Below, one piece after another: positions 17,188 to 25,617 of a DNA stretch of 64,000 nt (position 1 is its first letter; each line of letters starts with the position of its first letter). The notes below the pieces were generated by a model, which searched no databases, was not told the origin of the DNA, and worked only from the letters and a program-made list of their open reading frames with translations. The stretch lies in contig NZ_LMUJ01000048.1 of NCBI RefSeq assembly GCF_009765975.1, positions 308,224 to 372,223 of the forward strand, written 5' to 3'. The DNA comes from Acidisphaera sp. S103. Its GTDB lineage: Bacteria; Pseudomonadota; Alphaproteobacteria; Acetobacterales; Acetobacteraceae. Made by a program: the position numbers and the translations under genes.

Positions 17188-18345
17188 ATGAACATGCGCG
17201 CGGCGTTGCTGATAACGTGTGGACTTGCGACCATCACACCCGCCCTCGCCAGCACCCACGACATGCTGATCGGCCTGGATGAAAAAGCCGCCTACGGCCC
17301 CAACGGCTCAGTCAACGCCGAACCCGGCCACGATGCCGTGCTGGTCGTGGATGTCTCCAACCCAGCCAAGCCCCGCATCCGCGCATCGCTGCCGCTGATG
17401 AACTCCCTGCTTGGCCCGCCCACCAACTTGCAGATCACGTCCGACGGCAAGCTGGGCCTCATCGCCAACTCCGTTGTGATGAACAAGGACGGCGACGCCT
17501 GGAAGACTGCGCCCGACAACAAGCTGTTCGTGATCGATCTGAACGCCAACCCACCGAAACTCGCCGACACCGTCACCGTCGGCGCCCAACCGTCCGGCAT
17601 CGCGATCTCCAACAAAGGCGATCTCGCCCTAACAGCCAATCGCGCCGGCAAAAGCGTCTCCGTTCTGTCCATCCAGAACGGCGTCGTGAAATCCCTCGGC
17701 GACGTCCCGATGGAGCAGGAAGCCGCCGCCGTGGTCATCACTCCCGATGGCACGCGAGCCTTCGTCTGCCTGAACCTGGTCAACAAAATCGCCGTCCTCA
17801 ACATCGACGGCCAGAAAGTCACCTACGACAAGACGCTGGACATCCCGTCCGCGTTCAATCCTTACAACATCGACATCACCCCGGACGGCAAATACGTCAT
17901 CGCCTCCAACACCGGCGCCATGAAAAACAACGCCGACGCCGAGGTCATCATCGAAGCAACCGGCCCTCATCCGCATGTCGTCAACATCATGTCCCCCGGC
18001 ACCGGGCCCGAGGGCTTCGCCATTTCCCCGAACGGCAAATGGGCCGCCACGCCGCTGATAGAAGGTTCGGGAGCGAAAGAAAGCGACTGGTTCAAGACCA
18101 AGGGCGGCGAACTGGCCGTGATGTCGATCGGACCCGGCGGCAAGCTGACCGTCACCGGCAAGGCCCCATTGGGCAAGCTGCCGGAAGGCATCGCCTACAG
18201 CCCGAACAGCGACTATATCTACGTCGGCAACTTCGTCGACAAAGACCTGCAGGTATTCCGGATCAACAACGGAAAACCGACCCAGGTCGGACCCAACATC
18301 AAGCTGCCCGGCCAACCCGCCTCGATGCGAGGACTGGCTCGGTAA
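17188..18345 (+). CDS. Secreted beta-propeller protein (YncE/lactonase-like)
   Basis: A 385-residue protein with a Sec signal peptide (hydrophobic residues 5-20, likely cut after ALA at 20-22). The mature part has repeating blades with ITPDGTRAFV, ISNKGDLAL, ISPNGKWAA and YSPNSDYIYVGN motifs, as in YncE and 6-phosphogluconolactonase-like seven-bladed propellers. Likely periplasmic; the role could be ligand binding or lactone hydrolysis. GGGGAAACG lies before the ATG. It leads an operon with an FAH-family hydrolase (24-base gap) and an esterase (18-base gap). Family is clear, function is not. Confidence 0.78.
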   Translation: MNMRAALLITCGLATITPALASTHDMLIGLDEKAAYGPNGSVNAEPGHDAVLVVDVSNPAKPRIRASLPLMNSLLGPPTNLQITSDGKLGLIANSVVMNKDGDAWKTAPDNKLFVIDLNANPPKLADTVTVGAQPSGIAISNKGDLALTANRAGKSVSVLSIQNGVVKSLGDVPMEQEAAAVVITPDGTRAFVCLNLVNKIAVLNIDGQKVTYDKTLDIPSAFNPYNIDITPDGKYVIASNTGAMKNNADAEVIIEATGPHPHVVNIMSPGTGPEGFAISPNGKWAATPLIEGSGAKESDWFKTKGGELAVMSIGPGGKLTVTGKAPLGKLPEGIAYSPNSDYIYVGNFVDKDLQVFRINNGKPTQVGPNIKLPGQPASMRGLAR

Positions 18346-18369
18346 CAACCGTTAGCAGGAGAGCGCGTC

Positions 18370-19293
18370 ATGAAACTGGCATTCTTCGATGATTTCAAAC
18401 TGGGCGTCGTCAAAGGCGATGCGATCCACGACGTCTCCGCCGTGGTCAAGGACATCCGCCACGTTGGCCCCGGCGACCTGATCAGCAGCTTGATCGCCGA
18501 TTTCGCCAACTACCGATCCAAACTGGAAGCCGCCGCCACCGGCTCCGGCACGCCGTTGGCCAGTGTCCGCATCCGCCCGCCGCTGCCGAAGCCCGGCAAC
18601 ATCGTCTGCATGGCGGTGAACTACATGGAAGACGGCACGCTGGCGAAACCCGCCCCGATCAACGCCTTCCACAAGGCCTCCACCGCCATCATCGGACCGA
18701 ACGATACGATGGTGCTGCCCGACGTTCCGGCAACGATCTTCGAGGGCGAAGCCGAAATGGCCCTCGTCATCGGCAAGCGAGCGACCAACGTGAAGGCCGC
18801 CGACGCCATGGACTACATCTTCGGCTACATCAACTTCATCGATGGATCGGCCCGAGGCCTGCCGCCCGCCGGCAACGTGTTCTTCCAGATGAAATCCCGC
18901 GACACCTTCGCCCCCATCGGCCCGTACCTGGTGACCAAGGACGAAATCGCCAATCCGCAGAAGCTGCCGATCAACCTGTGGGTGAACGGCGACCTGAAGC
19001 AGTCTTTCAACACCGACGACATGGCCCACAACATCGGCCGCTGTATCGAATGGGCAACGTCGATCCACACGTTGGAACCCGGCGACATCCTCGCCACCGG
19101 CACCAACCATCGCGGCCTGTCCAGCTTCATGGATGGCGACGTCGTCGAACTGGAAACCCAAGGCCTTGGCAAGCTGCGCTTCAATATCCGAGACGAATTG
19201 AAACGCACCTGGTCACGCGAAACCCGCCTCGACCGGCAGAAGAAGAACCAGGAAGGTCCAACCCCGCAAATCGGCGGCAAATACGCAAAGTAA
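18370..19293 (+). CDS. Fumarylacetoacetate hydrolase (FAH) family protein
   Basis: A 307-residue FAH-superfamily protein. Metal-binding acids fit the family: the FEGEAE segment with Glu125, Glu127 and Glu129, and Asp158 in GYINFIDGSAR. The catalytic-loop region near residue 84 reads VNYMEDG where homologues have the catalytic His, so exact chemistry is open. Members hydrolyse, decarboxylate or tautomerise beta-diketo acids late in aromatic degradation. CAGGAGAG ribosome site. The position between a beta-propeller and an esterase, facing an oxygenase operon, supports a ring-cleavage or lactone pathway. Confidence 0.85.
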   Translation: MKLAFFDDFKLGVVKGDAIHDVSAVVKDIRHVGPGDLISSLIADFANYRSKLEAAATGSGTPLASVRIRPPLPKPGNIVCMAVNYMEDGTLAKPAPINAFHKASTAIIGPNDTMVLPDVPATIFEGEAEMALVIGKRATNVKAADAMDYIFGYINFIDGSARGLPPAGNVFFQMKSRDTFAPIGPYLVTKDEIANPQKLPINLWVNGDLKQSFNTDDMAHNIGRCIEWATSIHTLEPGDILATGTNHRGLSSFMDGDVVELETQGLGKLRFNIRDELKRTWSRETRLDRQKKNQEGPTPQIGGKYAK

Positions 19294-19311
19294 CAAACGA
19301 AAGGATCGACC

Positions 19312-20202
19312 ATGGCCGACCCCGAAATCGCCAAACTGCGCGCCACGATCGCCGCTCGCCCCCGGGCAACGGAAATCGCCCAGATGCGCCTCGATTCCGA
19401 CGCGCGGGGGTTGGCCTTCGGTTTGGCGGCCGACGTAACCGTGCAGCCGGTGAACGCCAACGGTGTCAAGGCGGAATGGACCTCGACACCGAGCGCAGAT
19501 CCCGCCAACGCCATCCTGTATCTACACGGTGGCGGCTATGTGATCTGCTCACTGGACAGCCACCGTCATTTGGCGGCCGAAGTCGGCCGGGCCTCTGGCG
19601 CCAGGACACTCGCAATCGACTACCGCCTGGCACCGGAGCATCCGTTCCCCGCGCCGGTGGAAGATGCCGTCGCAGCCTATCGCTACATGCTGGACAGCGG
19701 CCTTCAACCAAAACACATAGCCTTCGCCGGCGACAGTGCCGGTGGAGGCCTGGTGATCGCCGCCATGCTGGCCGCCCGCGACGCCGGCCTGCCGCTGCCC
19801 GGCTGCGGCTGGTGCATCTCCCCCTGGGTAGACATGCAGGCCACAGGCGCATCTTTCATCGACCGAGCCGAAACCGACCCGACAGTGCAGAAGGCCACGA
19901 TCCAAATGATGGCCGGATTGTATCTCGGCGGCGCCGATCCGCGCCATCCGCATGCCTCACCGATTCACGGCGACTTACGTGGCTTTCCGCCGCTAGTGAT
20001 CCAGGTCGGATCGGTTGAAACCTTGCTGGACGACTCCATTGCGCTCGCCCGCAAGGCCGGCACGGCGGATGTCCCCGTCGATCTGCAGATATGGCCCGAA
20101 ATGATCCACATCTGGCACATCTTCTTCCCGGTCCTCTCGGCCGCAAGACGAGCCATCGCGGCCGGCGGCCTGTTCGTGCGCAACACCATCCGGCCGGAGT
20201 AG
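19312..20202 (+). CDS. HSL-type alpha/beta hydrolase (esterase)
   Basis: A 296-residue esterase of the hormone-sensitive lipase (bacterial family IV) type: oxyanion motif HGGG at 72-75, YRLAPEHPFPA near 104, nucleophile Ser142 in GDSAGGG, and a C-terminal HIWH containing the catalytic His. Cytoplasmic, no signal peptide. Third gene of the propeller-FAH-esterase operon. It ends 4 bases from the convergent zinc alcohol dehydrogenase gene. Likely cleaves a short-chain ester or lactone made by the neighbouring Baeyer-Villiger-like or LLM oxygenases; this is inference. Confidence 0.88.
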   Translation: MADPEIAKLRATIAARPRATEIAQMRLDSDARGLAFGLAADVTVQPVNANGVKAEWTSTPSADPANAILYLHGGGYVICSLDSHRHLAAEVGRASGARTLAIDYRLAPEHPFPAPVEDAVAAYRYMLDSGLQPKHIAFAGDSAGGGLVIAAMLAARDAGLPLPGCGWCISPWVDMQATGASFIDRAETDPTVQKATIQMMAGLYLGGADPRHPHASPIHGDLRGFPPLVIQVGSVETLLDDSIALARKAGTADVPVDLQIWPEMIHIWHIFFPVLSAARRAIAAGGLFVRNTIRPE

Positions 20203-20206
20203 ACGC

Positions 20207-21370
20207 TTACTCCGCCGCCATCCGGGACTGCCCGACGGCCTTCGCCTTCACCACCACCTTGATCGCATCGTCGATGCGTTCCCGAGCATAGCGCAGCGCC
20301 GTCGTCAAATCGGCCAGCGGGAACGTGTGCGTGTGGATTTTCGTCGCGTCGAACCGCTTCTGCCGCATGAAGGCTTCGGCACGATGCGTCGCACTTTTGC
20401 CCTCGCCGCGAATGCCATACAGGTAGATATTGTTGCGAACGATATTAGCGATATCGATCGTCGCCGGGTCATGCGGGAACGCCGCCAGGCAGATCCGCCC
20501 GCCGCGGTTCAGCATCGAAGCCGCCTCATTGATCGCATTCGGCGCACCCGAACACTCGATCACATAATCCACACCCTTGCCGCCGTTCAGCCGGCGCACC
20601 GCCTCAACCACATCTTCAACCCGAGCATTCACGACATGATCCGCCCCAAGCTCGACACCCATCTTCAACCGGTTGTCGCGCGTGCCGGTCAGGATCACCG
20701 GAGAAGCCCCGAGCGCCTTGGCGACCGCCACCGCCATCAGCCCGATTGGCCCAGGCCCGGTCACAACCACGCTCTCACCCGCCACCAGTCCGCCCAGTTC
20801 GGTCAGCCCGTACATCGCGGTGCCAGCGGTCACCACCAGCGTCGCCTCTTCATCGGACATACTGTCCTCGATATGAATCAGCGTGTTGATATGGTTCACC
20901 GCATATTCGGCGAAACCGCCATCGGTGGTGAAGCCGTTGGCGCGATGGCCCTTGTTCACGTCGCCATAGTTCAGGCCGTAGTTATGGCACGACGTGTACA
21001 TGCCCTCACGGCACCGCTTGCACTGCCCGCAACCGGCATGGATCTCGACCGTCACCCGATCGCCGATCGCGTACTCGTCAACACCGGCGCCCAGCGCCAC
21101 GACAGTGCCCATATATTCGTGGCCGGGCGTGAACCGCTTGTTGAACGGCATGCCGCCTTCGATCATCGCCGGCGGACCATGATAAATGATCTCCAGGTCG
21201 GTCGCACAAATCGCAACCGCATCGATCCGCACCAGCACTTCCGCCCGACCCGGCACCGGCGTCGGCTTTTCGCTAAAACTCAACTGGCCCGGATCGCCCA
21301 GCACCCACGCCTTCATCGTCTCCGGAACCGGAAAGTCCCGCTCGGTCTTCACGTTGGGATGGCTGTACAT
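20207..21370 (-). CDS. Zinc-dependent medium-chain alcohol dehydrogenase
   Basis: A 387-residue MDR alcohol dehydrogenase. Catalytic zinc ligands: Cys55 in AICATD and His84-Glu85 in GHEY; structural zinc Cys114, Cys117, Cys120 and Cys128. The cofactor motif GPGPIGL lies near 197. The ATG at 21370 has AGGAG six bases upstream; an ATG two codons earlier abuts that site and is unlikely. Resembles threonine/sorbitol-type dehydrogenases in its zinc-site spacing. Divergent from an SDR of MFE-2 type across 103 bases. Confidence 0.88.
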   Translation of the reverse strand: MYSHPNVKTERDFPVPETMKAWVLGDPGQLSFSEKPTPVPGRAEVLVRIDAVAICATDLEIIYHGPPAMIEGGMPFNKRFTPGHEYMGTVVALGAGVDEYAIGDRVTVEIHAGCGQCKRCREGMYTSCHNYGLNYGDVNKGHRANGFTTDGGFAEYAVNHINTLIHIEDSMSDEEATLVVTAGTAMYGLTELGGLVAGESVVVTGPGPIGLMAVAVAKALGASPVILTGTRDNRLKMGVELGADHVVNARVEDVVEAVRRLNGGKGVDYVIECSGAPNAINEAASMLNRGGRICLAAFPHDPATIDIANIVRNNIYLYGIRGEGKSATHRAEAFMRQKRFDATKIHTHTFPLADLTTALRYARERIDDAIKVVVKAKAVGQSRMAAE

Positions 21371-21473
21371 CGGCATCTCCTGTGTCCCCGTTGTCCCCGC
21401 CATATCACGCGCGTACAATCGACAGCAACAGCAGCCGGAAGTTGCTGTCAGAACATAAAAAGGAAACTGATCC

Positions 21474-22385
21474 ATGGATGTTCGCTTTGATGACCGCGTG
21501 GCGATCGTCACCGGAGCCGGCGCCGGCCTCGGCCGCCAGCACGCTTTGCTGCTCGCCTCGCGCGGCGCCAAAGTCGTTGTAAACGACCCCGGCGGAGCGG
21601 TTGATGGCACCGGCGGCGCCAACGCGGCAGCCGATGCGGTGGTGGCGCAAATCAAGGCAGCCGGCGGCCAGGCCGTCGCCAGCTATGCCTCCGTCGCCGA
21701 GGAAGCCGCCGCCCAAACCATCATCGACACGGCAATCAAAACCTGGGGCCGCCTGGACATCCTGGTCAACAACGCCGGCATCCTGCGCGACAAGGCGTTC
21801 AACAACATGACGATGGCGGACTACGAGTTCGTCAATCAGGTGCATCACTTTGGCACCGCCTACTGCATCAAGGCGGCCTGGCCCATCATGCGCAAGCAGT
21901 CCTACGGCCGCATCGTCGTCACCACCTCCGGTTCCGGCACGGTCGGCAATTTCGGCCAGGCCAACTACGGCGCCGCGAAAATGGCGGTGAACGGCCTGAT
22001 CAATGTGCTGCGCCACGAAGGCGCCAAATACAACATCCGCTGCAACGCGATCTCGCCATCCGCCTACACCCGAATGACCGAATCACTCCTCCCGCCCGAC
22101 ATCGCCCCCTGGATGAAGCCCGAACTCGTTTCCCCCATGGTCGCCTGGCTGTGCAGCGAGGAATGCGACCAGAACGGAGAAATCATGGCCGCCACTGCCG
22201 GCGGCTACGCCCGTGTGCAGTATTTCGTGAGTGAAGGCGCCCAGTTCGACCCCGCCGAGTCCGTAACGATCGAGATGGTGCGCGATAGTCTTGACCGTAT
22301 TCGCGACCTGTCCGATGCCAAACCGTATTTCGGTATGATGGGCAACGTCGTGGAAAAACTGCGCGAAATGGGACGCATCAAGTAG
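21474..22385 (+). CDS. SDR, peroxisomal MFE-2/3-hydroxyacyl-CoA dehydrogenase-like
   Basis: A 303-residue SDR. TGAGAGLG near 13-20, the insert NDPGGAVDGTGG near 39-50 typical of the hydroxyacyl-CoA dehydrogenase domain of multifunctional enzyme 2, NNAG near 101, Ser in TTSGSG and YGAAK. The C-terminal extension (EGAQFDPAESVTIEMVRDSLDRI) is also seen in that group. This suggests a (3R)-hydroxyacyl-CoA dehydrogenase, in line with the crotonase and CoA transferase elsewhere in the window. AAAAGGAAA ribosome site before the ATG. Followed after 78 bases by an MFS carrier. Confidence 0.85.
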   Translation: MDVRFDDRVAIVTGAGAGLGRQHALLLASRGAKVVVNDPGGAVDGTGGANAAADAVVAQIKAAGGQAVASYASVAEEAAAQTIIDTAIKTWGRLDILVNNAGILRDKAFNNMTMADYEFVNQVHHFGTAYCIKAAWPIMRKQSYGRIVVTTSGSGTVGNFGQANYGAAKMAVNGLINVLRHEGAKYNIRCNAISPSAYTRMTESLLPPDIAPWMKPELVSPMVAWLCSEECDQNGEIMAATAGGYARVQYFVSEGAQFDPAESVTIEMVRDSLDRIRDLSDAKPYFGMMGNVVEKLREMGRIK

Positions 22386-22463
22386 CCATTTCCAATCGCC
22401 ACAAAACCTGACTAAGCTTCCCGACGGAGCGCGCCCCAGAGAGCAGCGCCCGCGGGAGGCAAC

Positions 22464-23789
22464 ATGGGACAGACGACGACGGCCAACGGATGGGCGTGGG
22501 TTCGCGAAATCAGCCGCTATCAATGGATGGTGTTCCTGATCGCGTGGCTGGGATGGTCACTCGACAATACCGATTTCAGTCTGTTCGCCCTGGTGTTGCA
22601 TCCGGCGATGACCGAGTTGATCGGCGGGCACCCGACCGCGGCAGATATTGGCCGGGTCGGCGGCTTCCTCAGCATGGCCGGCCTCCTCGGCTGGGCACTC
22701 GGCGGCTTCGTGTTCGGAATCCTCGGCGATTACTTCGGGCGGGTCAGAACGCTGATGTTCAGCGTCGTCCTGGTGGCCGTCTTCACCGCGCTGCAAGGCC
22801 TGACCCACAGCACCCTGACATTCGGCATCTGCCGCTTCTTCACCGGCGTTGGCACCGGCGCCGAAATCATCCTCGGCATCCCCCTGGTCGCCGAGGCATT
22901 CGCCGACATGCACCGCGCCAAGGTCCTGGGCATCATGATGACCGGCGGCGGCTTCGGCAGCCTGATCGGCGGCCAGCTTTTCGCGATCGTCGGACCCTAT
23001 GGCTGGCGCTACGTCATGTTCACCGGCGTGCTGCCGGCGATCATCCTGGTCCTGCTGCGCCGAGGCCTGGAAGAACCCGAACATTTCCAAGCCGTCGCCG
23101 CTCGGCGCAAGGCGATCCGGGCACAGCGGGAACAATCAGCGGCCGACCAGGCCTATCTACGCTTCACCCCGGCGCAACTGTTCTCGCCAGGACTGCGTTA
23201 CGCCACGTTCATCGGGCTGCTGTTCTGCCTCGGCACCTTGCTGGCGATATGGACCAGTGCCATCTGGCTGCCGACTATCCAGGGACAACTGCTGGCTCGC
23301 CAGGGCATCACCGGCCCGGCGGCGGCACCGTTCATCGGCCACGGCATGATGCTGTGGGGATTGGGCGGTATCATCGGCTACGCAACCTTCGGCTTCATCG
23401 CCGATGCGATGGGCCGCCGGGCGACCATCATCTTCTACAATGTCGGAACCATCGCGGTCGGGCTTTACATGTATCTGTGGGTGGATACCTGGGATCTGTA
23501 TCCATATTTGCTGCCGCTGTTCGGATATTTCGTGTTCGGTGTGTTCTCCGGCCACGCCGTCTACCTGCCCGAACTGTTCCCAACCCATGTCCGCGCCACA
23601 GCCGTCTCCTTCTGCAACGGCTCCGGCCGCGTCGTCACCAGCTTCGGCCCGCTGGTCGCCGGCCTGCTGGTCGGGATCATGGGCGGCGCCTTCAACCAGG
23701 CCACCGCCATCATGACCTGCTTCGCCGGACTGAGTATCATCGCCGCCCTGCTGGGACGGGAAACAAAGGATGAAGTGCTACCGGAGTAA
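22464..23789 (+). CDS. MFS transporter (aromatic/organic acid type)
   Basis: A 441-residue inner-membrane carrier with about 12 hydrophobic segments. The MFS motif after TM2 reads GDYFGRVRTL, and the central loop holds charged GLEEPEHF, the pattern of sugar/aromatic acid:H+ symporters (SHS/AAHS-like); the second-half equivalent is FIADAMGRRATI. GGGAGG ribosome site. Same strand as the MFE-2-type SDR, so it may import the substrate of that pathway. Direction and substrate are inference. Confidence 0.85.
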   Translation: MGQTTTANGWAWVREISRYQWMVFLIAWLGWSLDNTDFSLFALVLHPAMTELIGGHPTAADIGRVGGFLSMAGLLGWALGGFVFGILGDYFGRVRTLMFSVVLVAVFTALQGLTHSTLTFGICRFFTGVGTGAEIILGIPLVAEAFADMHRAKVLGIMMTGGGFGSLIGGQLFAIVGPYGWRYVMFTGVLPAIILVLLRRGLEEPEHFQAVAARRKAIRAQREQSAADQAYLRFTPAQLFSPGLRYATFIGLLFCLGTLLAIWTSAIWLPTIQGQLLARQGITGPAAAPFIGHGMMLWGLGGIIGYATFGFIADAMGRRATIIFYNVGTIAVGLYMYLWVDTWDLYPYLLPLFGYFVFGVFSGHAVYLPELFPTHVRATAVSFCNGSGRVVTSFGPLVAGLLVGIMGGAFNQATAIMTCFAGLSIIAALLGRETKDEVLPE

Positions 23790-23812
23790 CACCACCGCCG
23801 TCGCTCACCACT

Positions 23813-23846
23813 CGTCATGTCGACGAAGGTCGACATCCACGCCTTC
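23813..23846 (+). repeat. Hairpin repeat (GAAG loop)
   Basis: A perfect 8-bp stem ATGTCGAC/GTCGACAT with a GAAG loop, flanked by CGTC and CCACGCCTT. It lies in the gap between the MFS gene and msrA. Confidence 0.8.
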
Positions 23847-23976
23847 GACACGCAAAAGCGAAGGCGTGGACAGCCACTGGCCAACGACAATGTGCTGATA
23901 CTCGAATTTCCTTTCGTTAATTCGTTAACGGCACCAGTTCGTGCTATTCCGCAATTGCGTTGTCAGGATCAGGCCC

Positions 23977-24666
23977 ATGGTCAAACCCTCACTTGTCGCC
24001 ACGGCCATATTGGCACTGACCGTCGGATTGGCCCACGCCGAGGGCGCCGAACACGCACTGCCCGTTCCCGCGGTGGATGAGGCAGCAACCACCGGCCTGC
24101 AGACCGCCGTCTTCTCAGGCGGCTGCTTCTGGGGCGTTCAGGGCGTATTCGAACACGTGAACGGCGTCACCCGAGCAGTCTCCGGTTACGCCGGCGGCCA
24201 CGTCGCCAACCCGAGCTACGAACAAGTCAGTTCAGGCGCCACCGGCCACGCGGAATCGGTCCGGGTGACCTTCGACCCCGCCAAGGTCAGCTACGGCACG
24301 CTGCTGCGCATCTTCTTTTCGGTCGCCCTGGACCCCACGCAGAAGGACCGGCAAGGTCCAGATTGGGGCACGCAATATCGCTCTGAATTGTTTGTGAACG
24401 GTCCGGACCAGGAACGCGTCGCGAAAGCTTATATTGCCCAGCTTGACGCCGCGCATGTCTTCAGCACGCCAATCGCCACGCGCGTCGATCCTGCCGGTCC
24501 ATTCTACCCCGCCGAGGCGTACCATCAGGACTATCTCGACCTGCACCCGGACCAGCCATACATCGCCATCAACGACATCCCGAAGGTCGAGGCGTTGCAG
24601 ACGTTGTTCCCCAACAACTGGCAGCCCACACCGGTCAAGGTCGGTAAACTGGCCTCAACCGACTGA
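23977..24666 (+). CDS. msrA: Peptide-methionine (S)-S-oxide reductase MsrA, exported form
   Basis: A 229-residue MsrA. The catalytic Cys50 is in GGCFWG; the GYAGGHVANPSYEQVSSGATGHAE block follows, and the EAYHQDYL motif is present. Unlike the cytoplasmic enzyme it has an N-terminal signal peptide (hydrophobic residues 5-20, AHA at 19-21), so it should repair oxidised methionine in periplasmic proteins. The ATG at 23977 was chosen because the signal peptide begins there; an upstream GTG adds only a polar leader. Convergent with an SDR gene one base away. Confidence 0.92.
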   Translation: MVKPSLVATAILALTVGLAHAEGAEHALPVPAVDEAATTGLQTAVFSGGCFWGVQGVFEHVNGVTRAVSGYAGGHVANPSYEQVSSGATGHAESVRVTFDPAKVSYGTLLRIFFSVALDPTQKDRQGPDWGTQYRSELFVNGPDQERVAKAYIAQLDAAHVFSTPIATRVDPAGPFYPAEAYHQDYLDLHPDQPYIAINDIPKVEALQTLFPNNWQPTPVKVGKLASTD

Positions 24667-24667
24667 A

Positions 24668-25513
24668 TCACCCCTTCAAAAACGCTTCGAATTCCTCTTT
24701 GTAATCCGGGTGCCAACGCGACAACGGCGCCCGGTTCTCCGTGATGTCCTGCGCGCCCCACAGAATCCGCTTGTTGTCGATCTCGGTCGTCACCTCATTA
24801 TCCGGGCAGATGATGTAGAAATCCCGCCGGTTCACCCGCTCGACCATCACATCCACCACCTGCTCCGGCGTCCAGGCACCCGGCGGCTTTTCCGTCCGGT
24901 TCCGTCGTGTCATTCCGGTGAACGTAGACCCCGGCACCAGCAGATGCGCCGAAATCCGAGCGCCCTCTTCATTCCGAAGACTGTGGGCCAGCGCCTCGGT
25001 CAGCACCTTCACCCCCGCCTTGCTGACATTGTAAGCAGTATCGCCCGGCGGGCACGTAATGCCCTGTTTTGACCCCGTATTGACGATGGCACATTCGTTA
25101 CGCTGAGCCAGCATGGACGGCGTGAACGTTTGCACGCCATTGATGACGCCCCAAAGATTCACCTCCAGCACACGCCGCCAACGATCGATATGTTCGTATG
25201 GCCCGCCACCAGGCGAAGTGCCGGCATTGTTCATCAACACCGCGACCTCCCCAAACCGAGCATAAGCCGCATCCCGCAACGCCTGAACCGACTCCACCCG
25301 ACTGACATCCGTCGCCACGGTCAGCACCGCATCCCGCCCGGAAACCGCAACCACACTCTCCGCGGCCCGCTCCAGCGCGTCCGCCGAAAGATCGGCCAGA
25401 CAAACCTTCAGCCCCATCGAGGCAAACCGCACAGCCGCGGCCAGGCCGATGCCGCTGGCCGCACCGGTGATGACCGCAACGCGGCCGGCTTGCAGGGCAG
25501 GGTGGTCGGTCAT
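24668..25513 (-). CDS. SDR-family oxidoreductase
   Basis: A 281-residue SDR: TGAASGIG near 16-23, Asp in LADLS suggesting NAD, NNAG near 94, Ser in VNTGSKQG and YNVSK. The C-terminal half carries an extension with ENRAPLSRWHPDYKEEFEAFL, seen in a subgroup that often lies beside aldehyde dehydrogenases. It faces the ALDH gene at 25618 divergently across 104 bases that hold a Mo-box-like dyad. Substrate unknown. Confidence 0.86.
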   Translation of the reverse strand: MTDHPALQAGRVAVITGAASGIGLAAAVRFASMGLKVCLADLSADALERAAESVVAVSGRDAVLTVATDVSRVESVQALRDAAYARFGEVAVLMNNAGTSPGGGPYEHIDRWRRVLEVNLWGVINGVQTFTPSMLAQRNECAIVNTGSKQGITCPPGDTAYNVSKAGVKVLTEALAHSLRNEEGARISAHLLVPGSTFTGMTRRNRTEKPPGAWTPEQVVDVMVERVNRRDFYIICPDNEVTTEIDNKRILWGAQDITENRAPLSRWHPDYKEEFEAFLKG

Positions 25514-25552
25514 CGATAAAACTCCTTCGCCGAGGGACGGCCCTTGGCCGTC

Positions 25553-25576
25553 CGTGATATCCAGGACTATATAACG
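25553..25576. promoter_or_regulatory. Mo-box-like dyad upstream of ALDH
   Basis: Half-sites CGTGATAT (25553-25560) and ATATAACG (25569-25576) are separated by 8 bases; 15 of 16 half-site positions agree with CGTTATAT-N8-ATATAACG. It lies 41 bases before the ATG of the ALDH gene at 25618, in the divergent gap with an SDR. A 6-bp hairpin (GCCTCG/CGAGGC, 25583-25598) follows. Resembles the ModE operator; the binding protein is unknown. Confidence 0.55.
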
Positions 25577-25617
25577 CAGGAAGCCTCGGGCACGAGGCCG
25601 GTCAGGAGGATTACAGC